From Proteiniclasticum sediminis (GTDB lineage Bacteria; Bacillota; Clostridia; Clostridiales; Clostridiaceae), in NCBI RefSeq assembly GCF_018128025.1, contig NZ_JAGSCS010000012.1, positions 1-64,000 of the forward strand: a DNA stretch of 64,000 nt, read 5' to 3'. Positions 20,905 through 29,281 of this stretch are shown here, piece after piece. The notes beneath the pieces are model-generated. The model was not told the origin of the DNA. It saw only the letters and a program-made list of their open reading frames with translations, and searched no databases. The number at the start of each line of letters is the position of its first letter. Positions within the stretch are counted from its first letter, which is position 1. Both the position numbers and the translations under genes were made by a program.

Positions 20905-22054
20905 GCTGCACCTCGCATAATGTTCTTAAAGCCTGGATAAGTTGAATCAGTTCCGTTTCTGTCGTGAAGTGACCGAAGCTAATCCGGACACTGCCTGTTT
21001 CGAAGGTTCCCATGGCCTTGTGGGCCAAAGGAGCGCAGTGATAACCGGAACGAACGATAATCCCAAAATCCTGCTCCAAGCGAAAAGCTGCTTCAGAAGG
21101 ATTCAGGGTGGCAAAGGTCATGGAAAAATTCGGGACTCTGCCGGCAGAGGTAGCGGGGCCATGGAGGGTGATTTCCGGCAGGGTGGAAAGCTCTTGAAGG
21201 AAAACTTCGGTCAAGCGCTGGTGATTAGTTCTTATAATATCTAAAGATAGTTCTTTTATATATTTTATTCCTTCGGCCAGTCCAGCGATTCCCGCCACGT
21301 TCTGCGTTCCGGATTCAAACTTGTCCGGAAGAAACATCGGTTGATGGAGACTGAGGGAATCGGAGCCGGTTCCGCCAGTGAAGACAGGTTCCATGGCCGC
21401 ATTGAGGCGATCACTCAGCGCAAATCCTCCTGTGCCCTGGGGACCCAAAAGTCCCTTGTGCCCCGTGAAGGCAATGGCATCCAGATCGTGGGAGATTAGC
21501 CCCACCGGGAGATACCCTGCACTTTGCGCAGCATCGGCAAGGATAAAAATATCCTTGTTCTTCAGTTTTTCCCGAACCTTTTCTATAGGCTGCAGCGTCC
21601 CCGTGAGATTGGAGACATGGCTGAGAATTACAGCCCGGGTTTCCGGTCGTTCCAGCTGGGGAAGCTCCTGGAGGAGAATTCTGCCCTCCTCGTCAGCTCC
21701 CAGGAGATCATAGGTGATGATTCCCTTCTGCTTTAAATGCTCCAGGGGACGCAGCACGGAGTTGTGTTCCATGACGGAGGAAATCACGTGATCGCCGGGT
21801 TTAAGGAGGCCCAAAAGCAAGGTGTTCAGGGCATCGGTCACTGATGCCTTGAAGATCACGTTTTCCGGCTGAGGTGCCTGAAAAAGTTCCATGAGAAGTC
21901 CACGGGTGCGCAGTAGAATACCCGAAGAGCCCAAGGAAACGGCATTGGCACCGCGACCGGGATTTCCGGCGCCTTCCTGAAGGCTCCGATACACTGTGTC
22001 ACTGACGGCGGGAGGTTTTTTCCAAGTGGTAGAGGCGTTGTCCATATAAATCAT
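20888..22054 (-). CDS. Cysteine desulfurase family protein (class V aminotransferase)
   Basis: A PLP enzyme of 388 residues. The start chosen, at 22054, gives MIYMDNASTTWKKPP with GGAG nine bases upstream. The PLP lysine lies in FTGHKGLLGPQGTG, and the sulfur-carrying cysteine in RSGYHCAPLAHKAMG. These features match the TIGR01977 (EF2568-type) subgroup, which in other genomes occurs with selenium-dependent molybdenum hydroxylase genes. It is divergent from a DUF3343 gene, a family found in the same setting. No selD or hydroxylase gene lies in this window, so the sulfur or selenium acceptor is unknown. Confidence 0.88.
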   Translation of the reverse strand: MIYMDNASTTWKKPPAVSDTVYRSLQEGAGNPGRGANAVSLGSSGILLRTRGLLMELFQAPQPENVIFKASVTDALNTLLLGLLKPGDHVISSVMEHNSVLRPLEHLKQKGIITYDLLGADEEGRILLQELPQLERPETRAVILSHVSNLTGTLQPIEKVREKLKNKDIFILADAAQSAGYLPVGLISHDLDAIAFTGHKGLLGPQGTGGFALSDRLNAAMEPVFTGGTGSDSLSLHQPMFLPDKFESGTQNVAGIAGLAEGIKYIKELSLDIIRTNHQRLTEVFLQELSTLPEITLHGPATSAGRVPNFSMTFATLNPSEAAFRLEQDFGIIVRSGYHCAPLAHKAMGTFETGSVRISFGHFTTETELIQLIQALRTLCEVQHGRLP

Positions 22055-22116
22055 GTTGATATTCTCCAAGTCGTTCATATACCTCATTATAAGGCATCCC
22101 CGATAGAATGGGGATT

Positions 22117-22125
22117 TTATCCACA
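22117..22125 (+). promoter_or_regulatory. Isolated perfect DnaA box
   Basis: TTATCCACA lies in the divergent gap between the cysteine desulfurase and DUF3343 genes. About half a perfect 9-mer is expected by chance in 64 kb, so this may not be functional; its intergenic position is the only support. Confidence 0.3.
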
Positions 22126-22161
22126 AAAAATTAACGAATCGTTCTTCTTCCCCATTTCCTC

Positions 22162-22189
22162 TTGACTGGCAAAATCATTGGGGTATCAT
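22162..22189 (+). promoter_or_regulatory. Possible promoter of the DUF3343-DUF951 genes
   Basis: TTGACT (22162-22167), 16 bases, TATCAT (22184-22189). A perfect TATAAT preceded by TG lies at 22191-22196 but is 23 bases from this -35, so the exact -10 is uncertain. Confidence 0.5.
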
Positions 22190-22236
22190 GTATAATACTT
22201 GTAGCATTGACCAAAGATAGAAAATGAGGAGAAACC

Positions 22237-22494
22237 ATGGATTTTTACCTTCTAGTATTCAAGAACACCCTGGACGCCCTTAAAGGGGATGAGGCCTTTA
22301 AAACAGCCTCCGTCAGTCATGTGGTGTATCCCACCCCTCCCCAGATCATCGGCAGCTGCGGAATCAGCATGCGGTTTCAGGAAGAGGCGTTGGAGGGAGT
22401 AAGCCGGCTCATCGACTCCGGGCTCAGCTATAAAGCGCTCTATCATATCACAGATCTGGGGATGAAAAAAATCAGAGAGGGGGATGCGGAATGA
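22237..22494 (+). CDS. DUF3343 domain protein
   Basis: An 85-residue protein of the DUF3343 family (putative Se/S carrier). It begins MDFYLLVFKNTLDALKGDE, and a single conserved cysteine sits in IIGSCGISMRF near residue 48, where the carried atom would be expected. The divergent cysteine desulfurase is a plausible donor; this link is inference. Its stop overlaps the next start (ATGA). Confidence 0.82.
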   Translation: MDFYLLVFKNTLDALKGDEAFKTASVSHVVYPTPPQIIGSCGISMRFQEEALEGVSRLIDSGLSYKALYHITDLGMKKIREGDAE

Positions 22495-22679
22495 TCAAAG
22501 AATATGAACTGGGGACCGTAGTCCAAATGAAGAAACAGCATCCCTGCGGAAGCTACCAGTGGGAAGTGACCCGCTTGGGCGCGGACATTAAAATCAAGTG
22601 CCTGGGGTGCGAACGCATCGTCATGCTGCCCCGAAGTAAATTTGAAAAAGATGCCAAAAAAGTGATTGAGCAAAAATAA
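22491..22679 (+). CDS. DUF951 family protein
   Basis: A 62-residue protein of DUF951 with the family core VQMKKQHPCGSYQWEVTRLG followed by KCLGCERIVMLPRSKFEK. The C-x-x-C plus upstream H-P-C resembles a small zinc ribbon. The function is unknown. It overlaps DUF3343 by four bases and precedes rpsF. Confidence 0.88.
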   Translation: MIKEYELGTVVQMKKQHPCGSYQWEVTRLGADIKIKCLGCERIVMLPRSKFEKDAKKVIEQK

Positions 22680-22682
22680 TGT

Positions 22683-22711
22683 TTGCATAATGTGAAGGCA
22701 AGTGCTAAAAT
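22683..22711 (+). promoter_or_regulatory. Promoter of rpsF-ssb-rpsR
   Basis: TTGCAT (22683-22688), 17 bases, TAAAAT (22706-22711), preceded by TGC, an extended -10. It lies 64 bases before rpsF. Confidence 0.7.
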
Positions 22712-22774
22712 TTAATGATGTAATCCCCGCTATGCGAAATGCATGGCCTTAGTCCGGGGGGAGGAGGTGACATG

Positions 22775-23062
22775 ATGAGAAACTATGAAACTATTTTCAT
22801 ATTGCATCCATCATTTGACGAGGAAGCCGTTAAGGCCGCAGTCGACAAGTTTAAGGGTGTAATTGAAACAGAAGGTGGTATCGTAGATAACGTTGATCTG
22901 TGGGGCAAGCGTAGACTCGCTTACGAAATAGACAAAGTTAACGAAGGTATCTATGTTCTGGTAAACTTCCAGGCTGAGCCTGAATTACCGAAAGAGTTGG
23001 ACAGAATCTTCAGAATCACTGACGGTGTAATCAGACATATCATCGTTAAGCTCGACAAGTAA
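22775..23062 (+). CDS. rpsF: 30S ribosomal protein S6
   Basis: A 95-residue ribosomal protein of the small-subunit platform. MRNYETIFILHPSFDEEAV and the DLWGKRRLAYEI motif are diagnostic. Two ATGs stand in a row (22772, 22775); the second is seven bases from GGAGG and gives the standard length. It begins the conserved rpsF-ssb-rpsR operon. Confidence 0.97.
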   Translation: MRNYETIFILHPSFDEEAVKAAVDKFKGVIETEGGIVDNVDLWGKRRLAYEIDKVNEGIYVLVNFQAEPELPKELDRIFRITDGVIRHIIVKLDK

Positions 23063-23074
23063 GGTGGTGCAGCA

Positions 23075-23497
23075 ATGAATAAAGTAGTTCTAATTGGTAG
23101 GTTAACTAAAGATCCGGAATTGAAATACACTCCAGGATCAGGTACTGCAGTTACTACGATAACGTTGGCTGTTGACAGAAGATTTTCCAAAGACAATCAG
23201 CGTGAAGCTGACTTTATTCCCGTGGTTATCTGGGGCAAGTCCGCAGAGTCCACCGCTCAGTACATGAGCAAGGGAAAGCTGATGAGTGTTGCGGGAAGAA
23301 TTCAAACCAGATCTTACGAAGCTAAAGATGGCGGTAGAAGATATGTGACTGAAGTTGTTGCCGAAGAAGTCAAGTTCCTGGAGTGGGGAAATAAGACCCA
23401 GGGCCAGAACGGCGGATTTGCGGGCAACGATGAACCGGGATACGGAGCATCATTTGATGATATGACTCCGATCGATGATGGAGACATTCCATTCTAA
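23075..23497 (+). CDS. ssb: Single-stranded DNA-binding protein
   Basis: A 140-residue SSB with one OB fold ([23 protein letters not shown] to about residue 107) and a glycine-rich linker leading to the acidic tip PIDDGDIPF that binds partner repair and replication proteins. It lies between rpsF and rpsR, as is normal. Confidence 0.97.
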   Translation: MNKVVLIGRLTKDPELKYTPGSGTAVTTITLAVDRRFSKDNQREADFIPVVIWGKSAESTAQYMSKGKLMSVAGRIQTRSYEAKDGGRRYVTEVVAEEVKFLEWGNKTQGQNGGFAGNDEPGYGASFDDMTPIDDGDIPF

Positions 23498-23519
23498 ACT
23501 TTTGGTAAGGAGGTAAATC

Positions 23520-23783
23520 ATGAGCAGAGAAAACTCATCGAGGGATTTTAAGAAGACAAATCCCAGAGGAAGAAGAGCGAAGAGAAAAGTATGTAATTTC
23601 TGTGTAGATAAGGTTGATCACATCGACTACAAAGATGTGTCCAAGCTGAGAAAGTATGTTACTGAAAGAGGCAAGATTCTGCCAAGAAGAATTTCAGGAA
23701 CCTGCGCTAAGCATCAGAGAACACTGACCGAAGCAATCAAGCGATCCAGAAATATCGCACTGCTTCCCTTCACACAAGACTAA
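23520..23783 (+). CDS. rpsR: 30S ribosomal protein S18
   Basis: An 87-residue S18 that pairs with S6 on the 30S platform. It carries the zinc-binding type pattern with CNFC near residue 22 and CAKH near residue 61, within the S18 core [22 protein letters not shown] shortened here. GGAGG precedes the start. Last gene of the operon. Confidence 0.97.
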   Translation: MSRENSSRDFKKTNPRGRRAKRKVCNFCVDKVDHIDYKDVSKLRKYVTERGKILPRRISGTCAKHQRTLTEAIKRSRNIALLPFTQD

Positions 23784-23787
23784 TTCT

Positions 23788-23818
23788 CAAAACCGTGGTC
23801 CGCAGGATCACGGTTTTT
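23788..23818 (+). terminator. Terminator after rpsR
   Basis: AACCGTGGTCC and GGATCACGGTT form an 11-base stem (one G-U pair) around GCA, followed by six T. Confidence 0.9.
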
Positions 23819-23936
23819 TACATATTTCGGGGTAATTATGGACACAGTTATGATAGAATATTAAGTAAAACACCGGGTTTGATTTGGCTGGAAAGAGTTT
23901 CCCCATCAAAGAAAATCCGCATTATTGGAGACGATC

Positions 23937-24944
23937 ATGAATAATACAAATCCCAAGACCAGGCAACTGGTCCAAAGCTCGTTATTGACCTCCCTCATGG
24001 TGGTGTTCTCCCTTTTGGGAACGCTGCCGCTGTTCGATATGGTGTCCATTGCCGTGGCGCCTCTCATTGTGGCGCTCATTTACCACAAGGGCGGAAAAGG
24101 CAATACGATCATTTCCTTCGTGGTGACCATGATTCTGGTCTCCATCCTCATCAGCCCCATCTATGGCGTCACCCTGGCGCTTTTGAACTACATCACAGGC
24201 ATGGGTCTCATCTTTATGATTGAGCGCAAAACCGGGCCTCTGGTGAACTTCCTGGTGCTGGCACTGGCGGTGGGCGTGGGCTATGTGGTCATGTTTTCTG
24301 TTAACCTCAGCATCATGGGCAGCTCTTCCCTCACGGAATTTTTAAGCCTCATCATTGAGGAGATGAAGATCGCCGTGGCGGAAATGAAAACCACCTATGA
24401 AACCATGGGGGTGGACATGAAGAACAATCCCGCCGTGACCATGATTGAGAATCTCACCCCGGGAACGATCATCACCCTGATTCCTACGCTGCTGGCCCTT
24501 TATGCCATGATTTCCTCAGCCTTTATCTATAAAGTGTCCTCCCTGGTCTTCAAGAAGCTGGGCATTCATGTGGAGGCATTCCCGAAGCTCAGCGCCATCA
24601 AGGCCAACATGCATCTGATCATCGCCACGCTGCTCCTGTCCATGCTGGGGATTCTGGGCGTGAAGCTGGGCTTTGGCTGGGCGGAAGGGTACATGCTCCT
24701 GGGCAATAATCTCTTCACCCTGGTGGGTGCTGTGGGGGGCGTGTCCCTCCTAAGTTACTTTTTGGAGTATCGGCTGAAGTACCCGGCGGTGATTCGCATC
24801 GTCCTCCTGGTTCTGGTGGGCACCTCCAATATGATTTCCCTTATTAGCATCGTGGGAATTCTAGACAGCGCCTTCGATTTCCGAACCTTGAGCGGAAATG
24901 GACTGTACAAGCTGATTCGCAGCCGCATCGACAATACGAAGTAA
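23937..24944 (+). CDS. yybS: DUF2232 membrane protein, YybS-like
   Basis: A 335-residue integral membrane protein with about eight hydrophobic segments. The N-terminal KTRQLVQSSLLTSLMVVFSLLG and the following PLFDMVSIAVAPLIVALIY match the DUF2232/YybS family, which resembles ECF S components in its helix pattern. The ATG at 23937 with GGAG six bases upstream is preferred over a TTG 12 bases earlier. It precedes gdpP, as in Bacillus (yybS-yybT-rplI-dnaC). Its function is unknown. Confidence 0.87.
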   Translation: MNNTNPKTRQLVQSSLLTSLMVVFSLLGTLPLFDMVSIAVAPLIVALIYHKGGKGNTIISFVVTMILVSILISPIYGVTLALLNYITGMGLIFMIERKTGPLVNFLVLALAVGVGYVVMFSVNLSIMGSSSLTEFLSLIIEEMKIAVAEMKTTYETMGVDMKNNPAVTMIENLTPGTIITLIPTLLALYAMISSAFIYKVSSLVFKKLGIHVEAFPKLSAIKANMHLIIATLLLSMLGILGVKLGFGWAEGYMLLGNNLFTLVGAVGGVSLLSYFLEYRLKYPAVIRIVLLVLVGTSNMISLISIVGILDSAFDFRTLSGNGLYKLIRSRIDNTK

Positions 24945-24968
24945 CTGCCAGAGAAAAGAGGGGCAAGA

Positions 24969-26936
24969 ATGGAAAAATATTACGAGTTCAGGAAAAGTGA
25001 TACCCTGTATAGCCTCTTGGTTGCCCTCGCCATTGCCGTTCTCTTTGTTCAAGGGGAATGGGTGGCCGCGGGGATCCTTCTGGTGGCCTTCCTCGGCATC
25101 ATCATCTATCTGAATTCCCTCTATACTTATAAAAAGAAGAAATGGGAAAAATTCATCCAGAATCTTCTGGGGAAGATGACCAAGTCCGTGGTGAAGGCGC
25201 TGGAAGACGGCGATATTCCCGTGGTGCTTCTTCGGGACTCCGGGGAGATCATTTGGTACAACAAGAAAGCCCTGGAGCTCTTTTCCGAGAAAGAGCATCA
25301 TTTTCGCGTAGAGGATATTTTCACGGAAGGGAAGCCTTCATTTTTAAAGCAAGACAGCACGGCATTCCTGGAAGCGAAAATCAACAAGCACCACTACCAT
25401 GTGACAGTGATCCCCGTGGATCATGCGGAAGGGGAGTTTGCGGAGAATCTGAAGGTCCTCATCTTCAGCGACGTTTCCCTCATTAAGGAATCGGAATCCC
25501 GCATGACCTCCGTCATGGCCATTGAAATTGACAATTACAGTGATCTCATCGCCAGTGTGGATAATGAGCGAAAGCCCTTCCTGCTGGCCGAAATTGAGAA
25601 CTTTATCTATGCCTACGCCCATGAGATCAAAGCCATGGTTCGCCGCTACGAAACGAGCAAGTTCCTTCTTGTGGTCTCCGATTCCTACATCAATGACGAG
25701 AAACGCAAGAAATTCCCCGTGGTGGACAACATTAAGAACATTGACCAGGGCAATACCCTGGAGCCCACCTTAAGCATCGGCATCGGCAGCCAAGGCGCCA
25801 CGCCCGAGGAAAACCAGGCCCTGGCCAAGGCCGCCAAAGAGCTGGCCCTGGGCCGCGGTGGAGACCAGGTGGTCATCAAGACCCCCAAGAATCTGGAGTT
25901 CTTCGGCGGAACCTCCAAGGAAATCGAGAAGAAGTCCCGGGTTCGCTCCCGTGTCATCGCCCATGCCCTGAAGGATCTTATTCTGGAAAGCAATCATATC
26001 TTCATCATGGGACATCTCAATCCCGATATGGACTGCTTTGGCGCTGCGGTGGGCATCAAGGTCATTGCCCGGGGATTGGGGAAGAAAGCCTTCATTCTCA
26101 ACGAGGAACCCTACTTGAACATCCTGCCGATTTACAGTAAATTTATGGAAGTGGATGAATACCGCTCGGACATCCTCAGCCTGCAAAAAGCATCAGGCAA
26201 GGTCAAACCCGACGATACCCTGATCATCGTGGACGTCCATGCCCGGAACTACGTGCTGGATGAGCAGTTCCTTTCCCGGTTCAAGAAGATCGTCGTCATT
26301 GACCATCACCGGCGAACGCCGGATCAGATCACGGGAACGACCTTATCCTACATTGAGACCTACGCCTCCTCCACCTCGGAGCTGGTGACGGAGCTCATCC
26401 AATACATCTTTGAAAAGCCCCAGCTCAGCATCCTCGAGGCCGAGGCCCTGTTTGCCGGTATCCGGGTGGATACCAAGAGCTTCAACTTCAAAACCGGTGT
26501 CCGAACCTTTGAAGCGGCATCCTTCCTGAAACGGCAGGGGTCCCGAACGGTGGAAGTTCGGGAGATGTTCGCCACGGATATCGAGAGCTTCAACAAGAAA
26601 GCTGAAATCATCCGTAGCGCGCAAATCATCGACAAGATTGCCATAGCCCGGGTGGATCACCTGGACGATCCCCTTCTTTCCGCCCAGGCCGCCGATGACC
26701 TGGCCAACTTCAAAGACGTCACGGCCGCCTTTGTGCTGACAGCCGTTGACGAGGACATCATCATCAACGGACGTTCCCTGAAAGAGCTGAATGTTCAGCT
26801 GATTCTGGAAGAACTGGGCGGCGGCGGTCACATGACCATGGCGGGGGCCCGACTCAATGACACCACCATGGACGAAGCTTATGAAAAACTCATGACGGCC
26901 ATGCAAAAACATCGAAAAGAGGAGAATACATTATGA
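24969..26936 (+). CDS. gdpP: Cyclic-di-AMP phosphodiesterase GdpP (YybT)
   Basis: A 655-residue membrane-bound c-di-AMP hydrolase. Two N-terminal helices (about 13-30 and 33-52) come first, then a PAS-like domain (about 75-150), a degenerate GGDEF domain (about 170-300) and the DHH/DHHA1 phosphoesterase domain. Metal-binding motifs are GHLNPDMDCFG and VVIDHHRRTPD, and the DHHA1 glycine motif is GGGGHMTMAG. It overlaps rplI by four bases. c-di-AMP turnover affects potassium, osmolyte and wall homeostasis in Firmicutes. Confidence 0.96.
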   Translation: MEKYYEFRKSDTLYSLLVALAIAVLFVQGEWVAAGILLVAFLGIIIYLNSLYTYKKKKWEKFIQNLLGKMTKSVVKALEDGDIPVVLLRDSGEIIWYNKKALELFSEKEHHFRVEDIFTEGKPSFLKQDSTAFLEAKINKHHYHVTVIPVDHAEGEFAENLKVLIFSDVSLIKESESRMTSVMAIEIDNYSDLIASVDNERKPFLLAEIENFIYAYAHEIKAMVRRYETSKFLLVVSDSYINDEKRKKFPVVDNIKNIDQGNTLEPTLSIGIGSQGATPEENQALAKAAKELALGRGGDQVVIKTPKNLEFFGGTSKEIEKKSRVRSRVIAHALKDLILESNHIFIMGHLNPDMDCFGAAVGIKVIARGLGKKAFILNEEPYLNILPIYSKFMEVDEYRSDILSLQKASGKVKPDDTLIIVDVHARNYVLDEQFLSRFKKIVVIDHHRRTPDQITGTTLSYIETYASSTSELVTELIQYIFEKPQLSILEAEALFAGIRVDTKSFNFKTGVRTFEAASFLKRQGSRTVEVREMFATDIESFNKKAEIIRSAQIIDKIAIARVDHLDDPLLSAQAADDLANFKDVTAAFVLTAVDEDIIINGRSLKELNVQLILEELGGGGHMTMAGARLNDTTMDEAYEKLMTAMQKHRKEENTL

Positions 26937-27376
26937 AGATTATCTTACTGAAAGACGTCAAGAACCTGGGAAAAACCGGAGACATTCTGGAAGCTTCCGA
27001 CGGATATGCCCGAAACTTCCTATTTCCCCGCAAATTGGCTCAGGAAGCGACTTCTGAGAATCTCCACATCATCAACCTGAAGAAGGAAAATGAGCGTCGG
27101 CAGAAACTGGAAGAAACGGAAGCCGCACAGAAGATCGCCGATAAAATGCGAAATCAGGAAGTCATCATTAAAACCAAGGCCGGAGAAGGCGGAAGACTGT
27201 TCGGCGCCGTCACCAACAAGGATGTGGCGGATCTCATCAACCGCACCTTCGGGACGAACATCGACAAGAAGAAGGTTTTGGTCTCCACCATTAAGCTGGT
27301 GGGAAGCTATGACGTGGAAGTCAAAATCTATCCGGAAATCAGCGCGAAGCTTAAGGTCACCGTACAGGAAGACTAA
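26933..27376 (+). CDS. rplI: 50S ribosomal protein L9
   Basis: A 147-residue L9: N-terminal globular domain (MKIILLKDVKNLGKTGDILE, with the DGYARNFLFPRKLA signature), a long central helix and a C-terminal RNA-binding domain beginning near GGRLFGAVTNKDVADLI. Its start overlaps the end of gdpP (ATGA). Confidence 0.97.
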   Translation: MKIILLKDVKNLGKTGDILEASDGYARNFLFPRKLAQEATSENLHIINLKKENERRQKLEETEAAQKIADKMRNQEVIIKTKAGEGGRLFGAVTNKDVADLINRTFGTNIDKKKVLVSTIKLVGSYDVEVKIYPEISAKLKVTVQED

Positions 27377-27388
27377 AGGAGCATTGAC

Positions 27389-29269
27389 TTGAAGAAATCA
27401 GAAAAAAGACCCATTTACGAAGACAGCGATATCCTGGCTGAAGTCAATGTGCAGCTGGATATCTTGGAAAATATCCTGGACAAGGGAGCCGTGGAAGCGC
27501 GGACTTCCAAGTTTAAGCTGGCCAAATATTTAGAAGGCAATCTCTATGAGAAAGCCTATGCGGTGAACATGATCGCCTCCGACGGGCTCAGCACCGGAAC
27601 TCTTCCGGATGAGGAGTCCCTGACGGAGATGGTGGAAGACACCAACCGATGGATCTCGGAAAACATTGCCCGGAACTATATCCAGCGCAAGGTGGAAGAA
27701 GAAGTTGAAAAAGAGCTCATGGACAAGCAGGATAAGTACATCGACGAAGTCCGCCTTTCCGTTCTCCGAAAAAAACGGGGACCCGAAAATGCCAAGACCA
27801 AGAAGAAGTACGAGGAGCTGCAGCAGCTCGACATGAAGCACCTGTCCAAGAATCTTCAGAGTCTTCTTCGACCGGAATCCTTTGAGGAGATCATTGGGCA
27901 GGAGAGTGCCATCAAGTCGCTTCTCTCCAAAATCTCTTCGCCCTATCCCCAGCACATCATCCTCTATGGTCCGCCAGGGGTAGGCAAAACCACCGCGGCG
28001 CGCATTGCCCTGGATGAAGCCAAGAAGCTCAGCATGACGCCCTATGATGAGAATGCCAAGTTTGTGGAAGTGGATGGAACGACCCTTCGCTGGGATCCCC
28101 GGGAGATTACGAACCCCCTACTGGGTTCCGTCCATGATCCCATCTACCAGGGAAGCAAACGGGATTTGGCCGACGGCGGAATTCCGGAACCCAAGCTGGG
28201 CCTCGTCACCGAAGCCCATGGCGGAGTTCTCTTCATTGATGAAATCGGGGAGCTGGATGAGATCCTGCAGAACAAGCTCCTCAAGGTTCTAGAGGACAAG
28301 CGGGTGGAATTCTCTTCCGCCTATTATGATCCCGATGACGAGAACACTCCCCAGTATGTGAAGTACCTCTTTGATCACGGTGCTCCGGCGGACTTCGTTC
28401 TCATTGGCGCCACCACCCGGGAGCCCCAGGAGATCAGTCCGGCGCTGCGTTCCCGCTGCACCGAGGTGTTCTTTAATCCCCTGTCCTCGGCAGACATTGC
28501 CAGGATTGTGCAGAATGCCGCAGAAAAGCTCCAGGTGGACCTGGAGGACGGCGTGGCGGAAATCATCTCCCACTACACCATAGAGGGAAGACGCGCCATT
28601 AACCTCCTGGCAGACGCCTACGGCGCTATCCTTTACCGCCAGAAGGGCCATCCGGAAGAACGGGTGCTGATCAAAAAAGCGGACATCAATGAAGTCATCA
28701 AGATTGCCCGAATTTCCCCCTATGAAATCACGACCCATGACCATGAAATGGAAGTCGGCCATATTTATGGCCTGGCGGTTTCCGGCTTTATGGGTTCCAC
28801 ACTGGAAATCGAGACCACGGTGTTCGAAGCCCATGAAAAGGGCAAGGGCATCGTCCGGTTCAATGATACCGCCGGTAGCATGGCCAAGGATTCGGTGTTC
28901 AATGCCGCCTCTGTGATCCGCAGGATCACCGGTCTTGACATGGGGGACTACGACATCCATGTCAATGTCATCGGCGGAGGGAAGATCGATGGTCCTTCAG
29001 CCGGAGCGGCCATCACGGTGTGCATCATCTCGGCACTTCTCAACAAGCCCATCCGTCAGGATATGGCGGTGACGGGCGAAATTTCCCTGCGGGGCAAGAT
29101 CAAGCCTGTGGGCGGTATTTTCGAGAAAATCTACGGCGCCCGTCGAAAAGGCATGAAGAATGTCATCGTTCCGGAGGACAACCGGCATGATATTCCTTCA
29201 GGACTCACGGATATCAAAGTCCGCTCGGTGAAGACCATCGACGAGCTGCTGGACATTATTTTAGGATAA
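27389..29269 (+). CDS. lonC: ATP-dependent protease, LonC type
   Basis: A Lon-family AAA+ serine protease of 626 residues. It lacks the usual Lon substrate-binding N-domain and instead starts with a helical region (about 1-165, with a coiled coil near NYIQRKVEEEVEKELMD). Walker A is GPPGVGKTT, Walker B is LFIDEIGELDE. The Ser-Lys dyad lies in DGPSAGAAIT (serine) and PVGGIFEKIYGARRKG (lysine). This layout fits the LonC group found between rplI and dnaB in Clostridia. The start is TTG with GGAGC upstream. Substrates are unknown. Confidence 0.88.
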   Translation: MKKSEKRPIYEDSDILAEVNVQLDILENILDKGAVEARTSKFKLAKYLEGNLYEKAYAVNMIASDGLSTGTLPDEESLTEMVEDTNRWISENIARNYIQRKVEEEVEKELMDKQDKYIDEVRLSVLRKKRGPENAKTKKKYEELQQLDMKHLSKNLQSLLRPESFEEIIGQESAIKSLLSKISSPYPQHIILYGPPGVGKTTAARIALDEAKKLSMTPYDENAKFVEVDGTTLRWDPREITNPLLGSVHDPIYQGSKRDLADGGIPEPKLGLVTEAHGGVLFIDEIGELDEILQNKLLKVLEDKRVEFSSAYYDPDDENTPQYVKYLFDHGAPADFVLIGATTREPQEISPALRSRCTEVFFNPLSSADIARIVQNAAEKLQVDLEDGVAEIISHYTIEGRRAINLLADAYGAILYRQKGHPEERVLIKKADINEVIKIARISPYEITTHDHEMEVGHIYGLAVSGFMGSTLEIETTVFEAHEKGKGIVRFNDTAGSMAKDSVFNAASVIRRITGLDMGDYDIHVNVIGGGKIDGPSAGAAITVCIISALLNKPIRQDMAVTGEISLRGKIKPVGGIFEKIYGARRKGMKNVIVPEDNRHDIPSGLTDIKVRSVKTIDELLDIILG

Positions 29270-29281
29270 GGAGAGAATTTC

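Noticed and set aside
25556-25564. Perfect DnaA box in gdpP
   Set aside because: Single site inside a coding region, encoding conserved residues; one such hit is expected by chance in a window of this size.
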